Shown piece by piece: positions 11,890 to 23,499 of a stretch of 64,000 nucleotides of DNA. This DNA comes from Nageia nagi (lineage: Eukaryota > Pinophyta), in assembly GCA_050084985.1 (NCBI GenBank), contig JBITNC010000001.1:212412001-212476000 (forward strand), read 5' to 3'. The notes beneath the pieces were generated by a model. The model saw only the letters and a program-made list of their open reading frames with translations, ran no database searches and was not told where the DNA came from. A program made the translations under genes and the position numbers. Position 1 is the stretch's first letter, and each line of letters starts with the position of its first letter.

Positions 11890-13292
11890 GAAAACCTCAT
11901 AGAAAATGAACAAGAAAAAATTATAACCTTATTAAAAGAATGAGAAAAGGTATTTGCATGGTCATATGCAGACATGCCCGGGATAGATCCTAAATTAGTA
12001 GTACATAATTTAGCATTAAAAACTAATGCTAAACCCGTTAAACAAAAATTGAGTAAGATGCATCCTACTATAGCATTAATGGTAAAAGAAGAACTCCAAA
12101 AATTATTAGAAGCCAAATTTATACAACCTATAGATTATTCAGATTGGATATCTAATATGGTATCTATGAAAAAACCAAGTGGAAAAATAAGAATATGCAT
12201 AGATTTTCATGATCTTAATAAAGCTTTTCCTAAAGATGATTTCCCACTACCTAGCATCGACAATCTAGTAGATTCAACACTAGGACATGATATGTTATCA
12301 TTGATGGACGGGTTTTCTGGTTATAATCAAATAAAAATAGCTACTAAAGATCAACATAAAATGGATTTTATAACTCCTTGGGGTACCTTTTGTTATAAAG
12401 TTATGCCTTTTGGATTGAAAAATGTCGGGGCAACTTATCAAAGAGCTATGACTTATATATTCCATGACTATATGCATGACACAGTAGAAGATTATGTCGA
12501 TGATTTGTTGGTTAGATCTAAATATCGAGTAGATCATGGAAAAGATCTAATTAAAGTCTTAGATAGATTATTAGAACATAAAGGAAGGTTAAATCCAAAA
12601 AAATGTGTTTTTGGTGTAACTTCAAGAAAATTATTAGGATTTATTATGTCTCGACAAGGAATTGAAATAGATCCTAGTAAAGTGAAGGCAGTAGTAGATA
12701 TGCCACCTCCTACAAATCTAAAACAATTACAGAGTTTACAGGGTAAGTTACAAGCCATTAGAAGGTTTATAGCTCAGCTTTCTGATAAATGTAAACCATT
12801 TACAAAGTTATTAAAAAAGGGGATAGAATATCATTGGGGCAAAGAGCAACAAGATGCATTCGATGAAATTAAAAGATATTTATTATCTCCTCCTATCTTA
12901 AGTCTACCAAGAAAAGATCTACCCTTTTTGTTATATATTTTAGCTACTAAAACTGCCTTAGGGACAATGCTTGCTCAAAAGAATGAACACAATAAAGAGC
13001 AAGCTATATATTGTTTGAGTAGAACCCTAGTGAGCTACGAGATTAAGTATATATATTTGGAAAAATTATGTCTTTCCATCATTTTTGCTACTAAAAAACT
13101 TCGACATTATATGCTTAATCATACAACATATGTCATTTCTAAAGTAGATCCATTGAAATATATGATGAATAAAACTTATCAAAATTCAAGAACTATAAAG
13201 TGGATAATGCACTTAACTGAATTTGATTTACATTTTATTGGACAAAAGTTAATAAAAGGACAAGTAATTGCTAATTATCTCACTGAGGCCCA
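11890..13292 (+). pseudogene. pol: E1 reverse transcriptase and first RNase H
   Basis: Copies element RNA into DNA. The match begins near 11890 in a frame one base off the protease frame, so a frameshift lies close to 11880. A stop at about 11941 precedes the long open part 11974-13350. Clear Ty3 RT motifs are present: KPSGKIRICIDFHDLNKA, MDGFSGYNQI, MPFGLKNVGATYQRAM and the catalytic YVDD at 12493-12504. The connection and the gypsy-type RNase H follow (LPFLLY, AIYCLSRTL, KLRHYM). The first RNase H ends near 13290, where a one-base loss shifts the frame. The open frame from 13293 to 13350 in the old frame is read-through. Confidence 0.9.
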
Positions 13293-13790
13293 TTGCAAGA
13301 TGATAAACCACTTGTCATTGAATTACCCGATGATGGAGTGTTTCAATTAGATGAAATTGAAATACCTATAGAACCTAAAAATGATTGGGATATGACAATA
13401 CACTTTGATGGTTCTCGATGTGAACAAGGTGGTGGAGCAGGTGTTGTATTCATAACACCGCAAGGTATCCCTATACCTTATTCATTTAAACTAAAATTTC
13501 CTTGTACTAATAATAATGTAGAATATGAAGCTTTGATATTAGCATTAAAAATTGCTATTAAATTAAAACTTAAAAGAATAAAGCTTATTGGAGATTCTTT
13601 ACTCATCATAAATCAAGTGAAAGGAATCTATCAATGTAAAGAACCTTTACTTCAAAAGTATAAAGCATTAGTCAAAGAATTATTAAAATCTTTTGACCAA
13701 TTTAGTATAGAAGTAGCACCAAGATCATCTAATAGATTTGCAGATGCTATGGCTTATATTGGATCTCTCATCCCAGAGGATCCTAAATAA
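13293..13790 (+). pseudogene. E1 second (archaeal-type) RNase H domain
   Basis: An RNase H fold of the RVT_3/archaeal type, the extra domain that marks Tat-like plant Ty3 elements. Visible motifs: IHFDGS (first catalytic Asp), NNNVEYEALILAL (catalytic Glu), LIGDSLLIINQV (second Asp) and NRFADAMA (last Asp). All four acidic positions remain. It sits between the ordinary RNase H and the integrase, as in the lineage. It is entered only by changing frame at about 13292 and is closed by a stop at 13788-13790, so it is part of a broken polyprotein rather than a separate gene. Confidence 0.85.
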
Positions 13791-15152
13791 TCTTCAATTC
13801 AAGTTGAGATAATTCAATTATCTCAATCATCGTTACAACAGGAAGATGAAGAAAAAAATGTATTAAATATTGACATAAATGATAAAGATAATTGGTATAA
13901 AGAATTCATAGACTTTTTAAAATTTGGAAATCTTCCTACAAACCTTAATAAATCATCACGATAAGCTTTTAAAATTAAAGCAACTAAATATTGCTTGTTA
14001 GGGGACATTTTACATCGATGAAATTTTAATGGTATTTTACTCAGATGTCTTGAATGGAATGATGTTAAAAAGGCTATATCTTTTACTCATGATGGAACAT
14101 GTGGAGGACATTTTAATGGTGTTGCAATTGTAAAATGATTAATACGAATGGGGTATTATTAGCCAACTATGGAAAAAGATTGTTGTGAATATGTTAAAAA
14201 ATGTTTTAAATGTCAACAATATGCTCATTTATTTTCACAACCTTCTCAAGAACTGCATCCTATACAATCCCTTTGGCCATTCTCTAAATGGGCATTAGAT
14301 TTAATAGGACAAATTACACCTACATCTTCTGGTGGACATAAGTTCATAATTACAGCGACTGAATATTTTACCAAATGGGTAGAGGTTATTCCCATGACTT
14401 CCACTGTTGGCTCACAAATCACAAATTTTATAGAAAATTATATTATATGTAGATTTGGTGTGCCAAATCAATTAATTATGGATAATGAAAAAAAATTTAA
14501 AAATAAGGATGTAAAACAAATATGTGATAAGTATAAGATTAAACAAAGTTTTTCCACTCCTTATTATTCACAAGGCAATGGACAAGCAGAGGCTACTAAT
14601 AAAACTATTCGAAACATCTTAGCAAAAATAGTAAATGATTCTCATAGAGATTAGCATATTCAAATACCAAAAGCCTTATGGGCCTATTGTACCAGTGTAC
14701 GCACTCCTATTGGGGCAACACCATTCTCTTTAGTGTACGGAATAGAAGCTATCCTGCCTATAGAACTTGAGATACCATCCCTTAGAGTAAATCTGAGTGA
14801 GCAAAATTTTGATGAAGAAACAAGATAGACTCGCTTAGATCAACTATTACTTTTAGATGAAAAATGTATTAATGCTTTAGAGCATATGCATGTTTATCAG
14901 AAAAGGATAAAACAAGCCTTCGATAAAAGGGCTCTAATTCATGAATTCAAAATAGGTGATTTGGTTTTAAAAAAAAATTAACAAACTTCACGAATAGAAC
15001 GACAGCTTAGAGATAAGTTTGCTCCAAATTGGTTAGGAACATATATCATTAAGAAAAAATTTGGTAGAGGAACTTATCATTTATCATATTTAGAAGGAAA
15101 TGAAGAACATGAACCTATAAATATCATGCATCTTCGACCTTTCTATACATAA
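13791..15152 (+). pseudogene. E1 integrase, broken by stops
   Basis: Inserts the DNA copy into the genome. In the same frame as the second RNase H come a spacer and the HHCC zinc-binding part (His in HDGTCGGH near 14090; CFKC near 14200). The catalytic core follows, with D in WALDLIGQI, D in LIMDNEKKF and E in NGQAEATNK. The D,D,E triad is kept, though the usual DNGTQF reads DNEKKF. The C-terminal part ends in LRPFYT with a stop at 15150-15152. There is no chromodomain. In-frame stops occur at about 13962, 14138, 14159, 14652, 14826 and 14979, so no full-length protein can be made. Confidence 0.85.
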
Positions 15153-15233
15153 AAAAAAATGTGTACATTAGTTTTCTTTTATTTTATTTTATTGTTAAAA
15201 TAACAAATAAATAAAAGTATTAATATTTGTCAA

Positions 15234-16277
15234 GTGTTAATGATTAAAATAGAAAAGATGAATCTGGCAAGGGAATCTACTGAAGGTAGCATAATGCCAC
15301 CACAAGTACGATTTCCACCACTGAGATATCCAGGTGATTTCATGTTAACATATTTACGACATAGATTTGATCTTAATCTTTTAAATTATTTACAATTGAC
15401 TATTGATGAACAATATAAAAGAACATTTAATATGTTTTGTGTTAGGAATAATGATTGGGGAGTCATTTTGTGTGGACACAAAGTAAGCATTATTTTAGAT
15501 CCACCAATCTATTTCACCCATATGGAAAGAATATCACAAAGAATAATGGCTTTCTGCTTACAATGGCCTTATGGAATACCAAAGATTGTCATAAATTGTT
15601 AGTTAACTAAGTATTCACTCCATTTAGCTAGGCTGAGATGCATTAAATAATTAATCAAAAGCCTAGAATGGATGGATGAAATTTTACATTATTTGCCTCA
15701 TAAAAGGGTGATTTATGACTTTTCAAATACTTTTGTGGCTTTTCCCCCTAGAACGTCACAACAATATTATAGGCAAATTAATAGATGTTCTCGCATGCAA
15801 ATGCGACACACAATTTGGGAACGAAAGTTAGCGCAAAGGCAAGCTTTGCGTATTGCTGAACTTAAAATGATAAGTCAAATAAAGGTTAGAAATGAGATCA
15901 TCGAAAGACTATCAAAAGAACGTAGAGTACGGAATAATGGAAGTTATCTTCCAGGGTTCAAAAATAGGTATGACAAAGACATCTTTATGAAAGTTATTCA
16001 TAACGCCCCTACTCCTTTGTACTCAAATGTTTTTTCCATGCCTATAGAAATACAACAAAAATTGGCCTTGACATTCTATGATACATGTGAATCTTACGGT
16101 TGGGATGTCAAAATAAATGGGTATCAAGTTATCATTTGTATCAATGCCTTTGAGTTATGGTGTTCTCCCAAATCAGAATATGATTTAATGATATATTTCT
16201 ATCTTCTATGGCCTATAGAAAAGCCCAAAATAATGGTCAATTGTACTCATAGCCAGACTTTAAGATATCGAGAATGA
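15234..16277 (+). pseudogene. E1 extra ORF after integrase, two related halves
   Basis: I do not recognise this family. One frame runs from 15234 to 16277 (about 347 codons) with just two stops, at 15600-15602 and near 15648. It follows integrase by about 80 bases in the same frame phase. The two halves resemble each other. Near the end of each comes a hydrophobic segment, then a WP motif and PKI-(V/M)-(I/V)NC (WPYGIPKIVINC at about 15566-15601; WPIEKPKIMVNC at about 16210-16245). Each is preceded by NNDWGVILCGHKVSII or YGWDVKINGYQVIICI. The middle is rich in Arg, Lys and Gln (about 15780-15940). Two such halves suggest an internal duplication. It may be an accessory protein of this element family. 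Confidence 0.65.
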
Positions 16278-17484
16278 CTCATTTCAATCACACAAACTGT
16301 GACATCTAAACACTTAGATTATTGTGTTCCAGAAATTTATCATAATCAAGTGGTATTAGATTTTAGTTTTTTGTTTAGTTCAACACATTGTTCATTTAAT
16401 CGTGATGCAGTTCAAACTCGATTTATAAAATCATAAAATCATAAAATCCTAAAAAATAGAAAAATCATAAAATCCTAAAAAAAAATAGAAAAATCATAAA
16501 ATCCTAAAAAATAGAAAAATCATAAAATCCTAAAAAATAGAAAAATCATAAAATCCTAAAAAATAGAAAAATCATAAAATCCTAAAAAATAGAAAAATCA
16601 TAAAATACTAAAAATTTTGAAAAATACAAAATACCATAAAATTTATAAAATTAAAAAATATACCTAGATGGGAACATCTAGAGGTCACTTGGCAATTGGG
16701 TGCCCTGCCCTTGTATGATGTAAATATATGTTGCATGTCATCATAATAGTGATTATCCAGTAAATGTGTAATGTATGAAAAGGTTATCTTAAAATAATCT
16801 CCTTGTTATCACTACATTCATTTTATCCTTTCTTTCATAAAGAAATGACATACCATAGATGATAGAAAAAACATAAAATTTGTATGTTTGAAGAAAAATA
16901 AAAAAACTCCAAACACTTAATACATTAAGGAATTCAAAGAGAATTTGGATGAAATTATTTTAGAAACATTAAGAGTGAAAAATTACATATCTATCCTATT
17001 ATTCATTTCATCCTGAACCCAAGAATCATTTGGTAAAAAAAAAAAAATTATTACATAATATCAATGATTCTTGGGTGATTACAGTATCCTCTACCAGGGC
17101 TATGGATGCCTGACTGGCAGTAGAGCAAGGTTGTAGCAGGATCAAGGTGGTTAAGCAACTTTCTATGGACCTCTATATGTTCCATATGGATGGATTAGCT
17201 CATTAATGTTTCTGAGATAATTCCATGTCAAATGATCTAAGAAGGGAAATGAATGTCACTACACACACGAAGTTTTAGGTTTTTTATCAACATATAATAA
17301 TATTGTTTGATATCATCTTAGGTTGTTAAATCTTGAAATAAAGAAAGATAAGGTAGATGTTATAATAACTTGGTTATTAATTCAAAGGTCACTTAATCTT
17401 TTTGTTATAATGAATATCCTTCATATTATATAATTTGTTGGTGTTTAGGATCACTTGTTTCATTTTGTTAAACCCATTTTTTAC
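16278..17484 (+). other. E1 3' non-coding part, first section
   Basis: Contains a 26-bp minisatellite (16432-16625, listed separately) and then AT-rich sequence with no coding signal. A mixed-composition patch at 16670-16720 and another at 17085-17160 are less AT-rich, but I see no known motif in them. Confidence 0.6.
16432..16625 (+). repeat. 26-bp AT-rich minisatellite in E1
   Basis: Unit CATAAAATCCTAAAAAATAG followed by AAAAAT. About six to seven copies are present, one carrying a longer A-run, and the last degenerates (ATACTAAAAATTTTG). Placed just after the extra ORF. Confidence 0.9.
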
Positions 17485-18030
17485 TATTATACATCCTACC
17501 TTCGAACATTATTAAAATTTGCTTTTCTTTGGGAAAGATAAGAATGATTAGTTATTATTCTCTTGACCAAGATAAAGTTAATGTTCATATACATTCCTAA
17601 AGTCACTATTGTTTCATGTTAAACCATGTTTTAAATATACCTATTACCTTTGAACATTATTAAAATTTGCTTTTCTTTGGGAAAGATAAGAATGATTAGT
17701 TAATTATTCTCTTGACCAAGATAAAGTTAATGTTCATATACATTCCTAAAGTAACTATTGTTTCATGTTAAGCCATGTTTTAATATATACCTATTACCTT
17801 TGAACATTATTAAAATTTGCTTTTCTTTGGTAAGGATAAGAATGATTATTTATTGTTCTCCTAACCAAGATAAAGTTAATGTTCATATGTATCCATACGT
17901 CATTAGTCTCTAGTACCTTTGAACATTATTAAAATTTGCTTTTCTTTGGAAAGGATAAGAATAATTAGTTATTGTTCTCCTAACCAAGATAAAGTTAATG
18001 TTCATAACATCCATAAAAGAATTAGTTTTC
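17485..18030 (+). repeat. Four tandem copies of a ~148-bp unit in E1
   Basis: GAACATTATTAAAATTTGCT followed by TTTCTTTGG starts at 17504, 17652, 17802 and 17921. Spacings are 148, 150 and 119 bp, so the third unit is shortened. Each unit also holds GATAAGAATGATTA, ACCAAGATAAAGTTAATGTT and a variable tail. No coding capacity. Confidence 0.9.
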
Positions 18031-18792
18031 TATGTCAAGTGGTTTATTATAAAAAATTGCCAAGTGCGGAAAATGATGCATCTGATTTTGTAAAAATTTA
18101 ATAAAAATATGTCCTTAAATAATCTTAAAATCTAGAGATTTAATATTTGAAAATAATGATTCTTAATTAATTAAGTTAAATATGTATTTTAGATATTTTA
18201 AATAATATCTAAAGTCAATATAAAAATTTAAATTCATTTTTTAAATGATGTACTAAAAGATTTATTAAGTTATCATTAGAAACTAGGATATTAATGATTA
18301 GTTATCAAATCTAAATCATGTTTGTATACATCACACAAAACCATTGTCATCATTTATAAAATATGTTATTAATTATTAAATTAATTAATAGGTTAATTAG
18401 TCGCAATTTATAATCAATCAATTATTTAAATAAATTATGTTATTTTATGTTATCAAGTATCCTCATATAGCTCACAATTATATCTATGCATCATACATTC
18501 TGAGAGTTACATCTATCATCAACATCTATTCATCATCAAGTAATTAAAAGATAATTATATTTTCTACATAATATCACATCATACCTATTTTTATCATCAA
18601 TTTATATAGAAAATGTAAGATCATGCATCATGAGTCATAGAAACACTATAACATACCATCAGTCTATCCATCACATAATAAAAATAATCTAAATAGTACA
18701 TCAAGAAAACATAACACCATAATCATCATATCAAATGAGCCATAATACTAATAAATAAAATTACATCATATATATATCATCAAAATGTAATA
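18031..18792 (+). other. E1 3' non-coding part, AT-rich section
   Basis: Very AT-rich sequence with repeated CATCATA and ATCATCA words and no coding signal. Confidence 0.6.
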
Positions 18793-19116
18793 TCAATGTC
18801 CTCCAGTAGATACAACATCATCATGAGGATTGCTAGGATGCTCTAAAGAACCCCCATCCCTAGTAATGGATCTCAAGCCTATAGCATATGTACGAGGAGA
18901 TACACCCCTGGCAGTAGACTGAGATCGAGAAACTGATGCTACATGATGACCTTGACTCCTTGAATGACCCAAGCCACCAAAAACTGGTGAATGAGGAAAC
19001 CTTGGTACTGGCCTAGGTGGTGAACTAGGACCATCTGAAAAATATCTCAGGAAACTAGGTAGCCAAAGCTCCATAGCCTTGTGATAATAATTCTTCTCTC
19101 TTAATTGATCTACCAT
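18793..19116 (-). CDS. Antisense ORF in E1 between integrase and 3' LTR, unknown protein
   Basis: A 107-codon open frame on the strand opposite to gag-pol. Composition differs from the very AT-rich surroundings. The predicted protein begins with a charged stretch (LREKNYYHKAMELWLPSFLRYF) and continues as a Pro-, Ser-, Gly- and Arg-rich tail, with SPPRPVPRFPHSP and GLGHSRSQGHH. No family is recognised. Antisense genes between integrase and the 3' LTR are known in some Tat-like elements, so the position is meaningful. The ORF is short and may be the last exon or end of a longer decayed antisense gene, or chance. Confidence 0.35.
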   Translation of the reverse strand: MVDQLREKNYYHKAMELWLPSFLRYFSDGPSSPPRPVPRFPHSPVFGGLGHSRSQGHHVASVSRSQSTARGVSPRTYAIGLRSITRDGGSLEHPSNPHDDVVSTGGH

Positions 19117-19940
19117 GAAAACTATTTTGTTTTAAAAACCCTCATGTCATGGATCATTAGCGATCATTATATCGATCATCAATGATTTAAATCAAATTGA
19201 TAATGATTGTTGATCAGCAACGATTCATAAGTAATCATTGACGATTTATATTATTTGAAAATGTACACAACGAAGTATATTTTCTTTAAATATCTTAAAA
19301 TTTATTTTTGTATAGACAAAATATTAAAAAGCTTCATTCACTAAGGTGAAAGTGAACACATTATAAATCACATTATTTTTTGCCTAGAAGAATGCTCCAA
19401 TGTCACATGACTGCCAAATACATCGGCACATGAAGGACTAGTATTGAGTAAACTTACTAGGGTAAAATGATTAAAATCGCTATTAAAACAAGTCTAAACA
19501 TAAGAAATTAAGATATTCATAGCAAAATATATTATTATAAAGATAGTATTTTTACTATATAAATCCATTATGATCACTTTACATTCGTTAACAATAATAA
19601 AAGATTGTCAATGATCCTTGACTAAGTCAAATATGAAAATAGATCAGACTAAGTTTGAGCTCAAATGGCAAAACAATCACAGGATGTAAGAGATCATATC
19701 AAAACCTTATTATCAAGACAAAGGACAATACTATTAAAATTCATATATTAAAGAAAACTTATACAGTATAGGTGCACTTAGACATGCAAAATGACATAAT
19801 TGAAATGTCATATAACTATCACACAAGCTCAATACTTCATCATACCGAAAATAGTCACTTCCAAAGTTATCAACTTTGTCAAACAGCAAATCTTCTCATT
19901 ATATATTTTTTTAAATTATCAACCCCATCTTTGGTTGATA
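19117..19940 (+). other. E1 terminal non-coding part
   Basis: AT-rich. Repeated GATCATCAATGATT-like and CAACGATTCAT-like words at about 19145-19250 resemble words near 5215-5390 in the LTR and 5715-5750 in the leader. No gene seen. A 72-codon frame at 19772-19990 runs across the LTR border and is not credible. Confidence 0.6.
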
Positions 19941-19959
19941 ATTCAAAAAAGGGGCAAAA
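19941..19959 (+). other. E1 polypurine tract
   Basis: ATTCAAAAAAGGGGCAAAA lies directly before the right LTR. It fits the plus-strand primer for reverse transcription and fixes the element's orientation as plus. Confidence 0.8.
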
Positions 19960-22056
19960 TGTAGACACTCAAAATAAACCCTATCTTTAATTTAATAAAC
20001 AAATAAATAAAACAAGTATTTTTGCTAATACATATCACATTAAAATAATTATTGATTAAGATCGTGTAATATATGCACTATGAATAATCTTAACCAAAGT
20101 AAATCAAGAACAGACTATGGGGCTAGTCTGATCTTCGAAACCTAGGCTTTTTCACAAACTGAGCTTTATCATTTCCTTCTGGAATGCTCTACTTACCAGC
20201 TCTGGCTATTTGATCACTACTTGATGACTTCATCACTTCTGGGACTCGATTTCATTCAAAAATGTGAACATTGTTCTCCTAGTGACATCATCTGCATACT
20301 TCTAGAATGCTCTACTTATTGGCTCTGGCTATTTGATCATTCCTTGATTACCTCATCACTTCTGGGACCTAGTTTCATTCAAAAAAGTGAACATCATTCT
20401 CCCTATGACATCATCTTCATACTTCCAAAATGCTCTACTTACCAGCTCCAGCTATTCAATCACTCCTTGATGACCTCATCACTTTTGGGACCCAATTTCA
20501 TTCAAAAAAGTGAACATCATTCTCCCTATGACATCATCATCATACTTCCAGAATGCTCTACTTACTAACTCTAGTTATTCGATCACTACTTGATGACTTA
20601 ATCACTTCTGGGACTCAGTTTAATTCAAAATGTGAACATCATTCTCCCCGTGACATCATCTTCTTACTTCCAGAATGCTCTATTTACCAGCTCTAGCTAT
20701 TTGATCACTCCTTGATGACCTCATCATCTTTGAAACCCAAGCTTTTCCATAACTAAGCTTTATCATTTCCTTCTAAAATGCTTTACTCATTGACTTCAGC
20801 TATTTGATCACTCCTTGCTGACCTCATCATCTCTAGAACCTAGGCTTTTCCATAACTAAGCTTTATCATTTACTTTTGGAACATTTAATTTATGGGCTCT
20901 AGCTTCTTTGATTATCTCTTACTGACCTCACCATCTCTAGAATCTAGTCTTTACCAAAATGTGACTATTTTATCCTCTATGACATCATCATTTCATTCTG
21001 AAATGCTTTAACTACTAACTCTGACCTATTTTGTTTGCTCCAAAAAAACTCCCAGGGATCTTAAAATGAACTCATGATTGCAAGTAAAGTACACCAGGGC
21101 TTCAATAAAGAACTTATTATGTATGAATCAATGTTTTCGAACATATATAAAACAAGTGGTCTTACGACCCTTATCATTAAAAAATGACCATAGAGCGACC
21201 ATTCTAATGATAATATATAATCGCTAAAAAAAATCGATGATAATCCATGAACAGCTAAACAATAAACAAATATAAGCCTGGAATAGCCTAGTACGTATAA
21301 TTTGTAATCATGGATACAGATGGAAGATAACAACACCTCAAAATTTAGTTCAAGAGGTTACCTAGAATCTCATGATGCTAAAACAAATGAATAACAAACC
21401 TTGAAGCTTATAAATTGAAGCTTTGTACGTGAACAAGGGGCCCCAATCTTACTGTAGTGAAGCTCTGCTAAAATCAAATCAGGAGATTATTAGCAGAAGG
21501 TTGTAAGCTTGATTAATAGCAAATCTCATATCAATTATATTTCCATATAAGGTTATTCATTTGCTAATTAATATGTATGAACAGGTATGCTTTTGATGCT
21601 TCATTCATTTTCTATGTACAGGGTCAATACAAAAAAAGAATGATGAAAGTAAGCATGAAGGAGAACAACAAGGAATAGACAAAAACACTTCAAAATTCTA
21701 TGAAGATTACTCCATTACATATAGAGCCGATCATTGATGATTAAGAGATTGGTTAATGACAATTCACCAGATCAATAACAAAGGCCAAAGGTTTACAATG
21801 AACACAATGATGGCATAGAGAATGTAGAGTCATGCTTCAATCGTTACCGATCTGCACTGATTGTTACCAATCCATAATGATCGCTATCGATGTTGATTAC
21901 AACAGATCAATAAGAACTCACTTTTTTTATTCAAATACTTTAGAATATAATATCATTATTATTATCGATGTGTATTATCAAGTATGTTCATGATTAATTA
22001 TGTTGAATAATTTATCCGTCTAAATTACATTTTAGGTTCATAATTTGATATACACA
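19960..22056 (+). repeat. E1 right (3') LTR
   Basis: 2097 bp, collinear with 3445-5539 and differing mainly by C/T and G/A changes. The tandem U3 modules lie at about 20180-21010 and the TATA box at 21144-21152. Followed by the target duplication CCATT at 22057-22061. Confidence 0.95.
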
Positions 22057-22061
22057 CCATT

Positions 22062-22602
22062 AAATCCTATGAATGATGGTGTATCACCTATAGCTTGGAT
22101 TACATACATATTATTGAATCAATTAGATGAGAAATATTCTTCCTCCTATCATTATAAGGACTTGAACATTCATTAAGCAAATTTGTGAGGTTGAGGGGTA
22201 AGTAATTGGAGATCCCTACTACTATGATGGGGGAGAAGTAGCTAAAATAAACCTTTTCTTTAGGTGGGCTCAATGATTTGAGAGTAGGGTGAATTGGGAA
22301 TCATGGGTAGATAAGAATTATAAAATACCCTTATTATGATATTATTCATAGCATAACCCCTTGATGATACTAGTCTTTGTAATACTCCATTATCAACTAG
22401 CTGATTTTGATTCTTCAATTCTTTTTCCCTTTGATTTTATTATGGGCTATAGACATTTGAAGTAGTTGGTAATAAAAGTGCCTTTGCTAAGCTATTTAAG
22501 TACTTTCTCCATTATTAAGAAGGATCCTTGTATATTCAAAACTCTAAGTCAAGCCATAACTAGTTATAGGCTTAGGAGATGCTATTCCCTATATTGGTAT
22601 AT
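22062..22602. other. Background between E1 and E2, no gene
   Basis: Same AT-rich, CpG-poor texture as 1-3444. Only 541 bases separate two independent insertions. No coding signal seen. Confidence 0.6.
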
Positions 22603-23170
22603 ACTATTGTTGATTGAGATTGTGTAATATGTGCGCCTGGAACAATCTTAACCAAAGTAGTTCACGAACAGACTGTAGGACGCAGCCTGATCTCCGGAGA
22701 AGGCCGGTTCCTTATCCATTGGGCAGAGAAAAAGTAACAGGAAAGAGATAAAAAGAGTAGGGAGCGAGAGATTTAAGCAAAAGGATAGGGTAACAAGAAA
22801 GGAAATAAAAGGATAGGGTAACGAGAGAGAAAGCAAAGGGGTAGATCACTAGTTCAGCGCGGGCTTTCGCAGTGTGCGAAACCTTGGCCTGAATCTAGTG
22901 TCGCAGCCACAGAACAAGTCCTCACTCTCTGAATAGCTCCCCAGCTTCTACTCTACCATGTAGCAGACACAGTTATACTAGCAACCCGCAACTATTACTC
23001 AGGAAACAAGCTAAGCTGCCACAATGTAACCAAATTAAGAATAACAGTTACGAGTGCTAGACAAGAAAGGTCAAGATGGTTTCATAGTACCGGACTGAAG
23101 CTACAGGTCTTCGAGAACAAATGAAAAGGGCAATACTAGGCTTCCGACCCTAGTTTCTCTTTATTTTCAT

Positions 23171-23179
23171 ATATTTATA
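23171..23179 (-). promoter_or_regulatory. TATA box in E2 left LTR
   Basis: TATAAATAT on the minus strand, downstream of the U3 modules in the sense direction. From this copy transcription would run out into the left flank (22602 and lower). The equivalent in the right LTR is at 30109-30117. Confidence 0.55.
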
Positions 23180-23499
23180 CTGTATTGATAACAGTTACAA
23201 GATTACAGAATAGAAACGTTTACAAAACGGCCGCAAGATTCTGGCCTTCTTGAACTGATATCACCTACATATGACACTTGGCCGACTGTTACAAAATTGG
23301 GCAGATTACTGACGATTCTGTTCCCTGATGATGGTGTTCAGGTATTTTGTAGACTTCCTTCTCTTCGGGAATGTTCAATTCTCCAACTCGGACTCTTCGA
23401 TCTTCCATTGCGGCCTATTTTCCTCTGGACGCGGTCTTAATCCCAAATGTTAATCTTCCCCTTTTGCCTGACGTCAGCCTTGAATCTCCGGACTCCTTT

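Larger units (their letters stand above)
3445..22056 (+). mobile_element. E1: Ty3/gypsy Tat-like LTR retrotransposon, complete but decayed
   Basis: The element is bounded by two LTRs of 2095 and 2097 bp beginning TG and ending CA. They are flanked by a perfect 5-bp target duplication, CCATT (3440-3444 and 22057-22061). A primer-binding site follows the left LTR and a purine tract precedes the right LTR, so the sense is plus. Order: leader, gag, protease, RT, RNase H, second (archaeal-type) RNase H, integrase, extra ORF, long 3' non-coding part with an antisense ORF. The second RNase H, lack of a chromodomain and great length place it in the Tat-like branch of plant Ty3/gypsy. In-frame stops and at least two frameshifts make it non-autonomous now. 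The LTR copies differ by several percent in the parts compared, mostly by transitions, so it is not recent. Confidence 0.95.

Noticed and set aside
11974-14654. A pararetrovirus or envelope-bearing retrovirus
   Set aside because: LTRs, TSD, integrase and Tat-type dual RNase H show an LTR retrotransposon; no movement protein, coat or envelope-like gene is visible.
20221-20568. 115-codon frame with internal repeats in E1 3' LTR
   Set aside because: The repeats reflect the ~122-bp U3 modules; the matching left-LTR frame is broken, so there is no conserved protein.
22648-22836. 62-codon frame found identically in both E2 LTRs (also 29586-29774)
   Set aside because: Low-complexity Leu/Ser/Pro translation of a purine-rich R-U5 stretch; no start context or domain.
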